A DNA stretch of 60,235 nucleotides from Prochlorococcus sp. AG-418-I21 (GCA_003214115.1 QCMA01000004.1:1-60235); one strand, 5' to 3'; shown: positions 40,150 to 49,871, counted from the stretch's first letter. Notes: a model not told the origin generated them from the sequence alone. Translations and numbers: made by a program.

Positions 40150-40204
40150 TTTTTTGCCTTTTTTAAATTTATTACTCACAATTGTTACATAGAGACTATT
40201 TTTT

Positions 40205-40591
40205 GTGTCAACATCTTCATCAACTGCAGCAGAAAGAGACTTTAAGAGAGAATTCTTAAAAATTGTTTTTGTAGTATTTGGGGTTTTATTAATTTGTTTT
40301 TCAATATTTTTTGTAAAACATCATGAAAATAACAAATATATCATTGAAACTCTTGAGCTTAATGGTTCTGCTGAGGAAGGAGATGCTCTTTTTAAGATAA
40401 ATTGTGTTGGATGTCATGGAATTACAGCAAGAGGATTAGTGGGGCCAGACTTACACTCAATAACTCAACGTCTAAATGATAAAGAGATAATAAAACAAGT
40501 GACTGGAGGCCTGACTCCTCCTATGCCAAGTTTTGAAATTGATCCTGTAAATATGTCCAATTTATTAAAATATCTTCATAGCCTTGAATGA
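40205..40591 (+). CDS. cytM: Cytochrome cM
   Basis: Membrane-anchored c-type cytochrome of 128 residues. An uncleaved or signal-like hydrophobic segment spans about 20-38; the heme site CVGCH is at C67, C70 and H71; the likely axial methionine is in PPMPSFE. CytM in cyanobacteria is linked to respiratory electron transport and stress responses, with an unsettled role. GTG start. Its stop overlaps the ATG of the RNA methyltransferase gene (ATGA), and it diverges from petG. Confidence 0.88.
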   Translation: MSTSSSTAAERDFKREFLKIVFVVFGVLLICFSIFFVKHHENNKYIIETLELNGSAEEGDALFKINCVGCHGITARGLVGPDLHSITQRLNDKEIIKQVTGGLTPPMPSFEIDPVNMSNLLKYLHSLE

Positions 40592-41337
40592 TTTTGGGGA
40601 AAAACTTTTCTAATTTAAAGGTAATTTTAGTTGAACCAAGTGGCCCTTTAAATGTAGGCAGCGTTGCTAGATTATGTAGTAATTTTGGAGTTGATGAATT
40701 AAGAATTGTTTCTCCTAAATGCGACATATTTTCTTTAGAAGCAAAAAAAATGGCTCTTAAAGGTCAAAAATTTCTTAATCATTGTAAGGTTTTTGATGAT
40801 CTTCAAAAAGCAATTTTTGATTGTGATTTAGTTTTAGCATCTTGTGGAAGGATTGATGTAAAGAAAGATTCATTTTTTGTTTCATCTGAAGATATATTTG
40901 ATTGGACTTTATCCTTTAAGAAGATAAATAATTTAGCAATTATATTTGGTAGAGAAGATAGAGGTTTAACTAACAGTGAATTGCTTCTGGCAAATAAAAC
41001 TTTTAATATTCCAACTTCTCAGAACAATCCTTCATTAAATCTTTCTCATGCTGTTTCAATAGTTTTGTATGAATTAAATAAGTCTTCTAAAAAGAATCTA
41101 AATAATGAATTAAAAGTTTTTAACTTGGCATCATCGAAAGAAGTTCATTATACATTTGTGGAGATAGAGGAAATGCTTTTGCGAGTTGGGTATCTCTTAA
41201 AACATACCTCTAAGGCAAAAATCAGTAAATTTAAAAATTTTATTTTGAGGGCAAATACATCAATGCACGAAATAAATGTTTTAAGAGGAATTGTCCATCA
41301 AATAAACTGGTTTTTGGACAATTCAAAAAGAAACTAG
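40588..41337 (+). CDS. SpoU/TrmH-family RNA 2'-O-methyltransferase (TrmJ-like)
   Basis: 249-residue SPOUT methyltransferase. The opening ILVEPSGPLNVGSVARLCSNFGV is SPOUT motif 1, IIFGREDRGLTNSEL motif 2 and IPTSQNNPSLNLSHAVSIVLYEL motif 3, the knot that binds SAM. A C-terminal helical tail (HxI-type region, about 190-245) suggests the TrmJ subgroup, which methylates position 32 of some tRNAs. Starts within the cytM stop (ATGA overlap), so translation is coupled. Confidence 0.85.
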   Translation: MILGKNFSNLKVILVEPSGPLNVGSVARLCSNFGVDELRIVSPKCDIFSLEAKKMALKGQKFLNHCKVFDDLQKAIFDCDLVLASCGRIDVKKDSFFVSSEDIFDWTLSFKKINNLAIIFGREDRGLTNSELLLANKTFNIPTSQNNPSLNLSHAVSIVLYELNKSSKKNLNNELKVFNLASSKEVHYTFVEIEEMLLRVGYLLKHTSKAKISKFKNFILRANTSMHEINVLRGIVHQINWFLDNSKRN

Positions 41338-41459
41338 CTATCTAATTAATTACATTAGATTTTATTTCTTTGTAGTTTTAATTTGAAAGGGATATTTACT
41401 AAAAACATTTTCTGAAGTAGCATCTATTGATTATTTGATTATTTAAGAAAACTAAAACT

Positions 41460-42548
41460 GTGCCTACAACGAAGAAAAGAAGAGTTTTCCCTTTTACAGC
41501 TGTAATTGGTCAAGAAGAAATGAAATTGGCTCTCTTGTTAAATGTTATTGATCCAAGAATTGGTGGTGTGATGATAATGGGCGATAGAGGGACTGGAAAG
41601 TCTACTACGATAAGAGCCTTGGCTGATTTGTTGCCTGCAATCGAGGTTGTTAAAGACGATCCATATAATAGTTCTCTAATCGATCCTGATTTACAAAGTA
41701 AAGAAGTTTTGGAAAAAATTACTCAAGGAGAAAATCTAGAGAGTATTCAAAAACAAGTACCTATGGTTGACTTGCCTTTAGGCGCTACTGAAGACAGGCT
41801 TTGTGGAACCATTGATATAGAGAAGGCTTTGAGTGAAGGTGTTAAGGCATTCGAACCTGGATTGTTGGCTAAAGCTAATAGGGGTTTACTATATGTTGAT
41901 GAAGTGAATTTGCTTGATGATCATTTAGTTGATGTACTTCTAGATTCGGCTGCTTCCGGATGGAATACAGTTGAAAGGGAGGGAGTTTCAGTTCGACATC
42001 CTGCGAGGTTTGTCCTTATTGGTTCAGGCAATCCAGAAGAAGGAGAATTAAGGCCTCAACTATTGGATAGGTTTGGAATGAGTGTTGAGGTTAAGACAGT
42101 TAGAGATGCTGAATTAAGAGTTCAAGTAGTAGATCAAAGAACTTCTTTTGACGATAATCCTGATGAGTTTTCATTGAGTGTTGAGAAACAACAGGATGAA
42201 CTTCAACAAAAGGTTATTAAAGCACAAGAAATATTAAATTCTGTTCAAATGGACGATGACCTAAGATTGAATATTTCTGCAATCTGCGGAGAATTAGATG
42301 TTGATGGTTTACGCGGAGATATTGTTACAAATAGGTCTGCAAGGGCAATCGCCGCCTTTGAGGGTAGAACTGAAGTGAAAGAAGATGACATCGCAAGGGT
42401 TATTTCTTGTTCTTTAAGGCATAGACTAAGAAAAGATCCGCTAGAACAAGTTGATTCAGGCGAAAAAGTAATTCAAGCTTTTTGTAAAGTATTCGATTTA
42501 GATGACAAAGAAAATCTTTCAAAATTTCAATTATCTGCTGAAGCTTAA
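41460..42548 (+). CDS. chlI: Magnesium chelatase ATPase subunit I
   Basis: AAA+ subunit that, with ChlD and ChlH, inserts magnesium into protoporphyrin IX, the first committed step to (divinyl) chlorophyll. The 362-residue protein has Walker [10 protein letters not shown] (41-49), the ChlI-specific insertion after it, Walker [12 protein letters not shown], and [20 protein letters not shown] with sensor and arginine finger. Starts with GTG. The frameshifted ruvC follows after 5 bases. Confidence 0.97.
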   Translation: MPTTKKRRVFPFTAVIGQEEMKLALLLNVIDPRIGGVMIMGDRGTGKSTTIRALADLLPAIEVVKDDPYNSSLIDPDLQSKEVLEKITQGENLESIQKQVPMVDLPLGATEDRLCGTIDIEKALSEGVKAFEPGLLAKANRGLLYVDEVNLLDDHLVDVLLDSAASGWNTVEREGVSVRHPARFVLIGSGNPEEGELRPQLLDRFGMSVEVKTVRDAELRVQVVDQRTSFDDNPDEFSLSVEKQQDELQQKVIKAQEILNSVQMDDDLRLNISAICGELDVDGLRGDIVTNRSARAIAAFEGRTEVKEDDIARVISCSLRHRLRKDPLEQVDSGEKVIQAFCKVFDLDDKENLSKFQLSAEA

Positions 42549-42553
42549 TAACA

Positions 42554-43026
42554 GTGAGAATAATTGGGATTGACCCTGGATTAGCTAGAGTTGGTTATGG
42601 AATAATTGAAATAGAAAATGAAAGAAAGATATTATTAGATTGCGGTGTTATTGAGACAGATAAAGGTAAAAAAGAAGAAGATAGACTTTATGAGATATTC
42701 CAAGATCTTAATGAATTAATAAATCATTGGAACCCAACAGCAGCGGCGGTAGAAAAATTTTTCTTTTACAGGTCAAGCACTACCATTAGTGTGGTGCAGG
42801 CTAGAGGCGTGATTATGATGGTATTGGCCTCTAAAAAATTCATGTTAGTGAATATTCACCTGCTCAGATAAAATTAACAATTGCTGGATCTGGAAAGGCA
42901 TCTAAGAAAGATATTCTTGATGCTGTTATGTATAACTTAGATCTTAACAAACCTCCAAAACCTGATGATTCAGCAGATGCATTGGCTATAGCACTCACAA
43001 AACTCAATGAAGATGGCTTTAACTGA
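42554..43026 (+). pseudogene. ruvC: Holliday junction resolvase RuvC, interrupted by a one-base frameshift
   Basis: RuvC cleaves Holliday junctions. The first 95 codons from the GTG at 42554 are a normal RuvC with catalytic D7 ([12 protein letters not shown]) and E67 (AAVEKFFFY). In the A6 run at 42833-42838 the frame is lost, and the protein ends at 42871 after ten foreign residues (105 in all). Reading one base back after the A run restores [20 protein letters not shown] and the last two catalytic aspartates (D139, D142 in [11 protein letters not shown]), ending at 43026: 157 residues, the family length. A seventh A would mend it. Could be a real mutation, homopolymer sequencing error or slippage. 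Confidence 0.88.
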
Positions 43027-43209
43027 AAATTTGATATGACGATCTTTAAAAATAAGAAATTGGAGAGGGATACGTATAGAAAACTGAGAGATGGGATTTC
43101 TCTTAATCAAAGAGAAAATGTAGAAAAGAATGTAAGATTATATGTAGATTCATTTGTTAAGGGATATAAAAATATAGGTTATATAGCAATATATTGGCCT
43201 CTAAAAAAT
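42822..43209. repeat. 18-nt direct repeat in ruvC and the cyclo-ligase gene
   Basis: TATTGGCCTCTAAAAAAT occurs at 42822-42839 and again at 43192-43209, 370 bases apart and read in different frames in the two genes. The ruvC frameshift lies inside the first copy. Coordinates here span both copies and the sequence between. Confidence 0.9.
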
Positions 43210-43593
43210 GAAGTAGATATAAGAGGTCTTAAGGAAAAATTTTCTTTAGCTTTGCCTAGATGTAAAGATAAAAAAGAGTTGTTATTTTATCCATGGGATG
43301 AAAAACCTCTTACCAAGGATTCTGAGGGGATACTAAGTCCAAATAACTCTTCCCCATTAAGTTATTTGCAGATAAGCATGATACTCGTTCCATGTCTTTC
43401 CGTTGATAAAAATTTAACAAGATTAGGTTATGGAGGAGGTTATTTTGATAAGTTAAGGAGACATAATGATTGGAGAAATGTTCCATGCATTGGAGTATTA
43501 ACCTCTAATTGTGTAAGTACGATTCCATTAACCAGAGCTGAGTGGGATATTCCTTTATCAGGCTTTATCACAGAGAAAGAAATATTTGTATAA
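43036..43593 (+). CDS. 5-formyltetrahydrofolate cyclo-ligase
   Basis: ATP-dependent conversion of 5-formyl-THF to methenyl-THF, recovering folate for one-carbon metabolism with FolD. The 185-residue protein has the N-terminal basic R-K-L-R-D-G segment, the YWPLKNEVDI block, LALPRCKDKKELLFYPW, and the family signature RLGYGGGYFDKLRR. It begins 9 bases after the restored ruvC stop and precedes sufE by 39 bases. Confidence 0.92.
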   Translation: MTIFKNKKLERDTYRKLRDGISLNQRENVEKNVRLYVDSFVKGYKNIGYIAIYWPLKNEVDIRGLKEKFSLALPRCKDKKELLFYPWDEKPLTKDSEGILSPNNSSPLSYLQISMILVPCLSVDKNLTRLGYGGGYFDKLRRHNDWRNVPCIGVLTSNCVSTIPLTRAEWDIPLSGFITEKEIFV

Positions 43594-43632
43594 TAGAAAA
43601 CTAATGGAATGATTAATTTATAGTTTTAAAAA

Positions 43633-44058
43633 ATGGAAAATCAGGAAAAATACAATAATTTATCAAAGTTATTAGAAAAGTTGAAGAAATCAGAAGATCC
43701 AAAAAGAAAATATGAATACATTTTGTGGTTAGGCAAAAAATTGAAAGAGCCAGATAGTGAAATCCTTGTTGAAGAAAATAAAGTTAAGGGATGCGTTTCA
43801 GAAGTTTTTGTTAAGGCAAATATTAAAGGCGGTAAATTATTTTGGGAAGGATATTCTGATGCCCTAATAACCAAAGGTTTATTAGCATTCTTAATTACTG
43901 GGTTAAATGAATTAACACCAAATGAGGTTGTTAAAATAGATAAGAAATTTATAGAAGATACTGGTTTGAAAGCAAGCCTAACACCATCACGATCAAATGG
44001 TTTTTTAAACATATTATTGAAAATGCAGTCTCAAGCAAATGAATTTTTGTTGGCCTAA
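43633..44058 (+). CDS. sufE: Cysteine desulfuration protein SufE
   Basis: Accepts persulfide sulfur from SufS for iron-sulfur cluster assembly. The 141-residue protein carries the catalytic cysteine C54 in KVKGCVSEVFV and the LITGLNELTP segment typical of SufE. Iron-sulfur supply is heavy in a photosynthetic cell (PSI, ferredoxin, b6f). A long antisense open frame over this gene is a shadow. Confidence 0.93.
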   Translation: MENQEKYNNLSKLLEKLKKSEDPKRKYEYILWLGKKLKEPDSEILVEENKVKGCVSEVFVKANIKGGKLFWEGYSDALITKGLLAFLITGLNELTPNEVVKIDKKFIEDTGLKASLTPSRSNGFLNILLKMQSQANEFLLA

Positions 44059-44096
44059 TAATATAAAATTAAACTCAAAGTTAAAAGAAATAAAAA

Positions 44097-45398
44097 ATGA
44101 GAAAAAGTAAAATTGGAATTGTAGGTTTTGGAACTGTAGGTTCAGGAATTTATAAAATATTAAGTTCTGAAGTTGATACACATCCAATTCTAAATGAAAT
44201 AGAAATTGTAAAAATAGCAGTTAAAGATCTTAATAAAAAAAGGGATATTGAGATAGATAATAATTTATTAACTGATGATCCATTTAAATTAATTAATGAC
44301 CCCTCTATAGATGTAATTGTTGAAGTAATGGGTGGGATTGATTTGGCGAAGGATATTATTCTGGAATCATTAAAATTAGGTAAATCTGTTGTTACAGCAA
44401 ATAAAGCAGTCATTGCAAGATATGGAGAAGAAATATATAAAACTGCATCTAAAGAAGGAGTTTATATATTGTCAGAGGCGGCAGTTTGCGGGGGGATTCC
44501 AATAATTGAACCCTTAAAAAGATCATTAAAAAGTAACAGCATAAAAAAAATGACAGGGATAATAAATGGCACAACAAATTTTATTCTTTCAAAGATGACA
44601 AATGAAAAAGCTGATTACAAGGAGACCTTAAAATTGGCACAAAGCCTTGGGTATGCAGAATTTGATCCGACTGCAGATGTTGAGGGCCATGATGCTGCTG
44701 ATAAGATTTCAATTCTTAGTGAACTTGCATTTGGAGGGAAAATCAAAAGAGAGGAGATTCATTCTGAGGGAATTAGTAAAATTAATCTAAAGGATATCGA
44801 ATATGCCAATAAATTAGGGTTTGAAATAAAACTTTTAGCCCTCTCCGAAAGGGAACAAATTAATAGTAATGATTCACTCGCTTTGAATATTTGGGTAGGA
44901 CCTTCTTTGATTCCAAAATCTCATCCATTGGCAACAGTTAAGGGAGTTAATAATGCCTTATTGATAGAGGCTGATCCTCTTGGAGAGATAATGTTATATG
45001 GTCCAGGTGCAGGCAGTGGCCCAACTGCTGCATCAGTAGTATCAGATATATTAAATCTGCATGCTGCTACAGTGAAAAATAATAATTCAATTGATCCATT
45101 ATTATCTTTCGATTTCTGGAGAAACTGCCACATAATAAGCCCCTCACAAATAAATAAAAAAAATTACCTTAGAATTATTTGTCTTGATAGTCCAGGTGTA
45201 ATAGGAAAGATTGGAGATATTTTTGGAAAGAATAATGTATCAATCGAATCAATTGTTCAACTTGATGCAAGTGAGGACAAAGCTGAAATTGTCGTTATAA
45301 CTCATGAGGTAAATAATGGAGATTTTGAGAGATCGAAAGATGAAATAAATTCGCTAAATGAAGTCAAAATTATTGCAAGTCAATTAAGTTGTATTTAA
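44097..45398 (+). CDS. hom: Homoserine dehydrogenase
   Basis: Reduces aspartate semialdehyde to homoserine for threonine and methionine. The 433-residue protein has the NAD(P) fold IGIVGFGTVGSGIYKIL, the VVTANKAVIA block, GGIPIIEPLKRSL, NGTTNFIL, the catalytic EFDPTADVEGHDAADK and a C-terminal ACT domain (about 353-425) for threonine feedback. Also called thrA in cyanobacterial annotation, but there is no kinase domain. Confidence 0.96.
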   Translation: MRKSKIGIVGFGTVGSGIYKILSSEVDTHPILNEIEIVKIAVKDLNKKRDIEIDNNLLTDDPFKLINDPSIDVIVEVMGGIDLAKDIILESLKLGKSVVTANKAVIARYGEEIYKTASKEGVYILSEAAVCGGIPIIEPLKRSLKSNSIKKMTGIINGTTNFILSKMTNEKADYKETLKLAQSLGYAEFDPTADVEGHDAADKISILSELAFGGKIKREEIHSEGISKINLKDIEYANKLGFEIKLLALSEREQINSNDSLALNIWVGPSLIPKSHPLATVKGVNNALLIEADPLGEIMLYGPGAGSGPTAASVVSDILNLHAATVKNNNSIDPLLSFDFWRNCHIISPSQINKKNYLRIICLDSPGVIGKIGDIFGKNNVSIESIVQLDASEDKAEIVVITHEVNNGDFERSKDEINSLNEVKIIASQLSCI

Positions 45399-45447
45399 AA
45401 AAATAGTTTGCAAATTTCTGTATAGCTTGGTAAACCGAAGAAAGTAA

Positions 45448-45741
45448 GTGTTTGGTTTTAGCACCTTAATGATTCATTCAAAACTATTAGGTAATAATAT
45501 TGAAAATAATAATTTAATTTTTTCTGAAAAACTTTATAAAGGTGCTTGCGTAAAAATTAAAAATAGCAATAAGACTTTTCAAGTAATAGGTTTAAATACA
45601 GTTAAAGAAATTTGTTGGGTGAGAGAGTGGCCTTTTGCTTGTAATTCAAAAAAAACATTTGCTTTAGAAATAAGTCAAATCACCTTACAAATTTTCTGCT
45701 CAAATAATTCTACAAAAGAAATAAGTAATTATGAAATATGA
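45448..45741 (+). CDS. Small hypothetical protein ahead of an ABC transporter
   Basis: Up to 97 residues from GTG 45448; an in-frame ATG at 45469 (90 residues) is a more convincing start. The sequence looks beta-rich (ACVKIKNSNKTFQVIGLNT, then CWVREWPF), with four cysteines, and resembles a small SH3-like barrel only loosely. No known family. Its TGA overlaps the ATG of the substrate-binding protein gene (ATGA), so it is translated with the transporter genes. Confidence 0.65.
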   Translation: MFGFSTLMIHSKLLGNNIENNNLIFSEKLYKGACVKIKNSNKTFQVIGLNTVKEICWVREWPFACNSKKTFALEISQITLQIFCSNNSTKEISNYEI

Positions 45742-47309
45742 AAAAAAAATTTGTTTTATCAATATTTATTATTTTAATTTCTTTTTTACAGAATTCTTGC
45801 GGCTCAAAAAGAATATTTAAAAAAATCATCGTAGCAAGTTCTGGAAAAATTGAATCTCTAGACCCAGCTAGAGCAAATACTCTTAAAGCAATTCAATTAA
45901 TCAGTTCTCTTGGAGACACATTATATGAATTAAATTCTGATGGAGAATTAATCCCTGAATTGGCCTCGGGGATGCCAATTATTTCAAAGGATAGACTTCA
46001 AATAACTATCAATTTAAGAAAAAATGTTTTTTTTCACGATGGAACTTCATTTAACTCAAATGCTATGAAGTTTACCTTTGATAGATTCAAAAGAATTGGA
46101 ACCATGAACTATATTTTAGGAAATAAGATTAAATCAATAGAAACGCCAAGTGAATATTCAATCATAATAAATTTGAATAAACCATCAAGTTCTTTAAATG
46201 GTTTACTCACATCAGTAAATTTAACTCCAATATCTCCTACATTTTACAAACAATATTCTGATAAGTTTCTAAATGAAAAATTCGTTGGCACTGGCAAGTA
46301 TGTCCTGACCAGTTTTTCTAATGAAGTTCAATCAATTGATCCATATTTGAATTATTGGGGTGAAAAGCCATTAAATAAAGGTGTTAATTTTGTAGGATAT
46401 TCAAATTCATCCTCTCTTTTTGGGGCTTTAAAAAGTAAACAAATTGATGTGCTTTTATCAAATTCAATTGATGATAGTCAGAGAAAAAGTTTAAATAATT
46501 TAAGCAAAAATAAACAGTTTAATGAAGGTAATAGTCCTTTCACTGAATTAAGTTTTATAAGCCTTAAAACTAGTTCTTATCCCTTAAGTAATCTTAGTTT
46601 AAGACTGGCCTTGGCAAAAAGTCTTAATAGAAAATTGATTAGTGAGAAAGTAAGTTATGGATTAAGGAAGCCATCTAGATCAATTATCCCTCCGATATTA
46701 AAAAAAGATAATCAAGAACCGTGGCCTAAATATGATTATTTAGAAGCGAGAAGGTTATTGCAAAAAGAAAATTATTGCAATGGAAATATTCTAAAAATAC
46801 CCCTTACTTATAGATCGAATGTACCAGCTGACAAGCTTATTGCTCTGACATGGCAAGAAGAAATTAAAAGTTCTTTGAAAGATTGTATTGAGATTGAACT
46901 CAATGGGGTTGAATCTACAACAGTTTATAAGAATCTAAGTTTAGGAATTTATACGGCAGTTCTTCTCGATTGGACTGGGGCTTATTCAGATCCAGAGGCT
47001 TATCTCACCCCTCTTTTAAGTTGTAATGAAATAGTTGATGGCATATGTAAAAAAGGAGAATCAGTTTACAGCGGCAGTTTTTGGGGATCTAATAAAGTGG
47101 AAAGTTTATTTCTTGAGAGTGAAAAAGTAAGTGGAATTAAAAGATTAGAAAAACTTGTTGAAATTGAAAAAATAGCAGCAAGTTCAATACCTTATATACC
47201 TATTTGGATATCCTCTCAAAAAGCATGGTCTCAAAATAAAATATCAAAACCTATTTTTAATGGTGCAGGAATAATTTCATTGAGTGATCTTGAGTTAATT
47301 AATGAGTAG
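45738..47309 (+). CDS. ABC transporter substrate-binding lipoprotein, family 5 (oligopeptide/nickel type)
   Basis: 523-residue SBP_bac_5 protein. The N terminus has a lysine-rich start and hydrophobic stretch ending LQNSC, a degenerate lipobox with the likely lipidated cysteine at 21. The ESLDPARANT and ELASGMP blocks and a VFFHDGTSFNSNAMKFTFDR segment mark the family, which binds di/oligopeptides, nickel or other small ligands. The permease gene overlaps its end by 8 bases. Ligand unknown. Confidence 0.9.
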   Translation: MKKKFVLSIFIILISFLQNSCGSKRIFKKIIVASSGKIESLDPARANTLKAIQLISSLGDTLYELNSDGELIPELASGMPIISKDRLQITINLRKNVFFHDGTSFNSNAMKFTFDRFKRIGTMNYILGNKIKSIETPSEYSIIINLNKPSSSLNGLLTSVNLTPISPTFYKQYSDKFLNEKFVGTGKYVLTSFSNEVQSIDPYLNYWGEKPLNKGVNFVGYSNSSSLFGALKSKQIDVLLSNSIDDSQRKSLNNLSKNKQFNEGNSPFTELSFISLKTSSYPLSNLSLRLALAKSLNRKLISEKVSYGLRKPSRSIIPPILKKDNQEPWPKYDYLEARRLLQKENYCNGNILKIPLTYRSNVPADKLIALTWQEEIKSSLKDCIEIELNGVESTTVYKNLSLGIYTAVLLDWTGAYSDPEAYLTPLLSCNEIVDGICKKGESVYSGSFWGSNKVESLFLESEKVSGIKRLEKLVEIEKIAASSIPYIPIWISSQKAWSQNKISKPIFNGAGIISLSDLELINE

Positions 47310-48324
47310 AAATTTAAATAAAATTCTAAATTATTCCTTATTAAAAATTTCATTAATACCGATAATGTTATGGATAATTTCTTCATTTGTTTTTATTTTA
47401 TTAAGAGTTGCTCCGGGCGATCCTGTCGATGCCATACTTGGATCTGGTGCAGATGAGGTTTCTAGGGAATTTCTAAGAAATAAATTGGGGCTAAATGAAC
47501 CTTTAATAATTCAGTATTTTTCATATATTAAAAATATATTGCACTTAGACTTTGGCCAATCTCTTAGTACCCAAGAGCCAGTCCTAAATATTATTATTAA
47601 GTCATTGCCTGCAAGCCTTGAGCTTGGATTCTTTTCAATATTAAGTGCCACACTAATAGGTTTCCCATTGGGATTACTTGGCTTAAGAAATAGAGGGAAA
47701 AAGACTGATTATATTGCGAGAATATTAGGAATTGCCACATATGCGATCCCTCCTTTTTGGGGTGCAATGTTAGCGCAATTATTATTTTCTGTATTTCTTA
47801 ATATTTCCCCAATTGGAGGCCGATTTCCAATATTTCAGCAACAACCTCAAATTACAGGTTTTCTAATTTTAGATAGTCTTCTTTCAAATAATATTATTGC
47901 TTTGAAAGATAGTCTTTATCATCTCGCACTTCCTTCGATTACCCTAGGCTTTTTATTAAGTGGTATATTTAGCCGCTCATTAAGAGTAAATTTGGATAAG
48001 ACATTAAAAAGTGACTATGTAAATGCTGCTATATCTAGAGGAATATCAAGGAAAAAAATATTTTTAAACCATGCATTGCCAAATGCTCTATTGCCAATTG
48101 TCACTATTTCTGGCTTGACTATGGCCTCATTAGCAGGAGGGACTCTATTGTTCGAGGTAACTTTTTCTTGGCCTGGTATAGCTTTAAGATTACATGAAGC
48201 TATTTCTCAAAGAGATTATACCCTGGTTCAAGGTATTGTAATTTTTACCTCTATGCTCATAGTTTCTTTGAATCTCTTAGTAGATATTTTAATCGCATAT
48301 TTAGATCCAAGAATAGAGTACTAA
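47302..48324 (+). CDS. ABC transporter permease, DppB/NikB type
   Basis: 340-residue permease with about six membrane segments and the EAA-like coupling loop AAISRGISRKKIFLNHALPNAL. The N-terminal FVFILLRVAPGDPVDAILG is the hallmark of DppB/OppB. The normal second permease (DppC) and the ATPase genes do not follow; the next gene is convergent. The partner subunits must be elsewhere, or the system is reduced. Convergent overlap of 4 bases with the hydrolase. Confidence 0.9.
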   Translation: MSRNLNKILNYSLLKISLIPIMLWIISSFVFILLRVAPGDPVDAILGSGADEVSREFLRNKLGLNEPLIIQYFSYIKNILHLDFGQSLSTQEPVLNIIIKSLPASLELGFFSILSATLIGFPLGLLGLRNRGKKTDYIARILGIATYAIPPFWGAMLAQLLFSVFLNISPIGGRFPIFQQQPQITGFLILDSLLSNNIIALKDSLYHLALPSITLGFLLSGIFSRSLRVNLDKTLKSDYVNAAISRGISRKKIFLNHALPNALLPIVTISGLTMASLAGGTLLFEVTFSWPGIALRLHEAISQRDYTLVQGIVIFTSMLIVSLNLLVDILIAYLDPRIEY

Positions 48325-49871
48325 TTTTCGGAAATTTCTTTTATTGTTTCACGATCTAAAAGATGGAAATTAAGCCCCAAATCTCTTTGGTTTTTTATTA
48401 CTGTAGGAATCTTTTGGTCTTTAATATTTTTTAAAAATTCAACTATAAATTTCGTAGATAAATCTTGTACTAATATTGGCTCTGAACCAATAAAAGATTC
48501 ACTTATTTTGAAGACGTCATAATTTTCTTCATTGCTATTATTAATTCTTATTGGAGAGAAATGACTTGCCCCTTCTATAATTAGAAATCTATTTGATGGA
48601 TTATTTAAAGCAGAAAAAACTCTAAATTGTTCATTCATTAATGGTGTAATAAGGTCATACGTACCACCAATTAAAAGAGTTGGTGTTTTAATGCCTGTAC
48701 TATTTTCTTTTGGCCATACTAAACTTCCAAATGCATTAAAACCTATAATCGCACTGGCCTTATAAGTATTATTTCTCTTAGGGAATGGTATTTCGCTCAA
48801 CTGACATTGAAGTAATTTAGATAAATTTGTTACTGCAAAGTCTTCTAATGCAGAATCACATTTGTCCTCTAGATGATCAGAAGGTTTATTGCCTTCATAT
48901 AAAAGTGCTATTAAAGCACCAAGTGAATGACCCATTAAAATATAAGAATTATTAGGTAAACCAAATTCTCCATTTTCATGAGCTTTCAATACAGCATCTA
49001 AATCTTTAATTCTATATAAGAAAAAATCTACGCTTCCTGGTATTGTTTCCTTACCTTTGAGTACTTCTTTGAATGATTCTAAATTACTCCCTCTATGATC
49101 TATGAATAATATTGGCCAACCTCTTCTAGCCAATTCGTTGCCTATCCATTTGAAATTACTAATTTCGCCTCCAAGTCCTGGCATAAAAATTATCAGTTCT
49201 TTATAATCATTTGTTTTATCGCTTTCCCATATTTCAATTTCAAAAGGTTTCACTCGGTGAGGAGCATAAATTTTTTTAACAATTTTTATTAGATCTTTAG
49301 TTGACTTTTTTTCTGTATTTTTTAAGGTATTTTGTTTAGTTCTTTCAAGTTTATTTAATTTGGACAACAGTTCTTGTTGCATTGATAATTCATTTTTCCA
49401 AGATGAAATTATTAAAATTAGATTATCAATATCTAGTGAAATTTCTTCTGATGGTAATGCCTTTATGATGTCTAAAGTTGAAACTTCTTTTTTTTGATCT
49501 AATAAATTTTCTATAGTGTTATATATTTCTGTTCCATTATTGTCATTTGGAACTTTAATGCTTTTGCTTAATTCTGTAAGAATTTTACGCCCTATCCAAC
49601 TTCTTAATATTTCTCTATTTAATCCCTCTTCTTTGAAAACTGGAAATTCTAAAAATTTTGATAATTCAAAAACTCTTATAAATCCATTTTTTTTTAACCA
49701 ATCTATTAATTCTGTTGAATCATCTTTGTATTTTTCTAATTTTGATAATTGTTCTATAGTAAGAGGGATTTCCATCTCTTCAAACTTAATATTTATCTTT
49801 TCAGCAGCCTTTAAACCATTATTAAAAAATAAACCACAAAAACTAAAAAAAATTATAAAAATGTATTTCAC
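48321..49871 (-). CDS. Secreted DUF1400 alpha/beta hydrolase
   Basis: 516-residue exported protein: signal peptide about 1-22 (IFIIFFSFCGLFFNNGLKA), then a cyanobacterial DUF1400-like helical domain (about 25-150), then an alpha/beta hydrolase with GLGG oxyanion loop, IDHRGSN, nucleophile elbow GHSLG and a final catalytic histidine in EGASHFSPI. Probably a lipase or dienelactone-hydrolase-like esterase of the periplasm; substrate unknown. GTG start lies two bases from the GTG start of the divergent MFS gene. Confidence 0.82.
   Translation of the reverse strand: MKYIFIIFFSFCGLFFNNGLKAAEKINIKFEEMEIPLTIEQLSKLEKYKDDSTELIDWLKKNGFIRVFELSKFLEFPVFKEEGLNREILRSWIGRKILTELSKSIKVPNDNNGTEIYNTIENLLDQKKEVSTLDIIKALPSEEISLDIDNLILIISSWKNELSMQQELLSKLNKLERTKQNTLKNTEKKSTKDLIKIVKKIYAPHRVKPFEIEIWESDKTNDYKELIIFMPGLGGEISNFKWIGNELARRGWPILFIDHRGSNLESFKEVLKGKETIPGSVDFFLYRIKDLDAVLKAHENGEFGLPNNSYILMGHSLGALIALLYEGNKPSDHLEDKCDSALEDFAVTNLSKLLQCQLSEIPFPKRNNTYKASAIIGFNAFGSLVWPKENSTGIKTPTLLIGGTYDLITPLMNEQFRVFSALNNPSNRFLIIEGASHFSPIRINNSNEENYDVFKISESFIGSEPILVQDLSTKFIVEFLKNIKDQKIPTVIKNQRDLGLNFHLLDRETIKEISEN

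Noticed and set aside
39981-40166. Plus-strand frame of 61 codons across the end of rsmD
   Set aside because: It is the antisense shadow of petG, whose sequence is unmistakable on the minus strand.
42833-42840. Programmed -1 ribosomal frameshift in ruvC
   Set aside because: The zero-frame codons are TCT AAA AAA TTC. The P-site codon would slip onto TAA, a poor match, and no downstream stimulatory stem is obvious; mutation or sequencing error is more likely.
43641-44012. Long minus-strand open frame opposite sufE
   Set aside because: It mirrors the codon structure of sufE, has no ribosome-binding site and no recognisable domain; sufE is certain on the plus strand.
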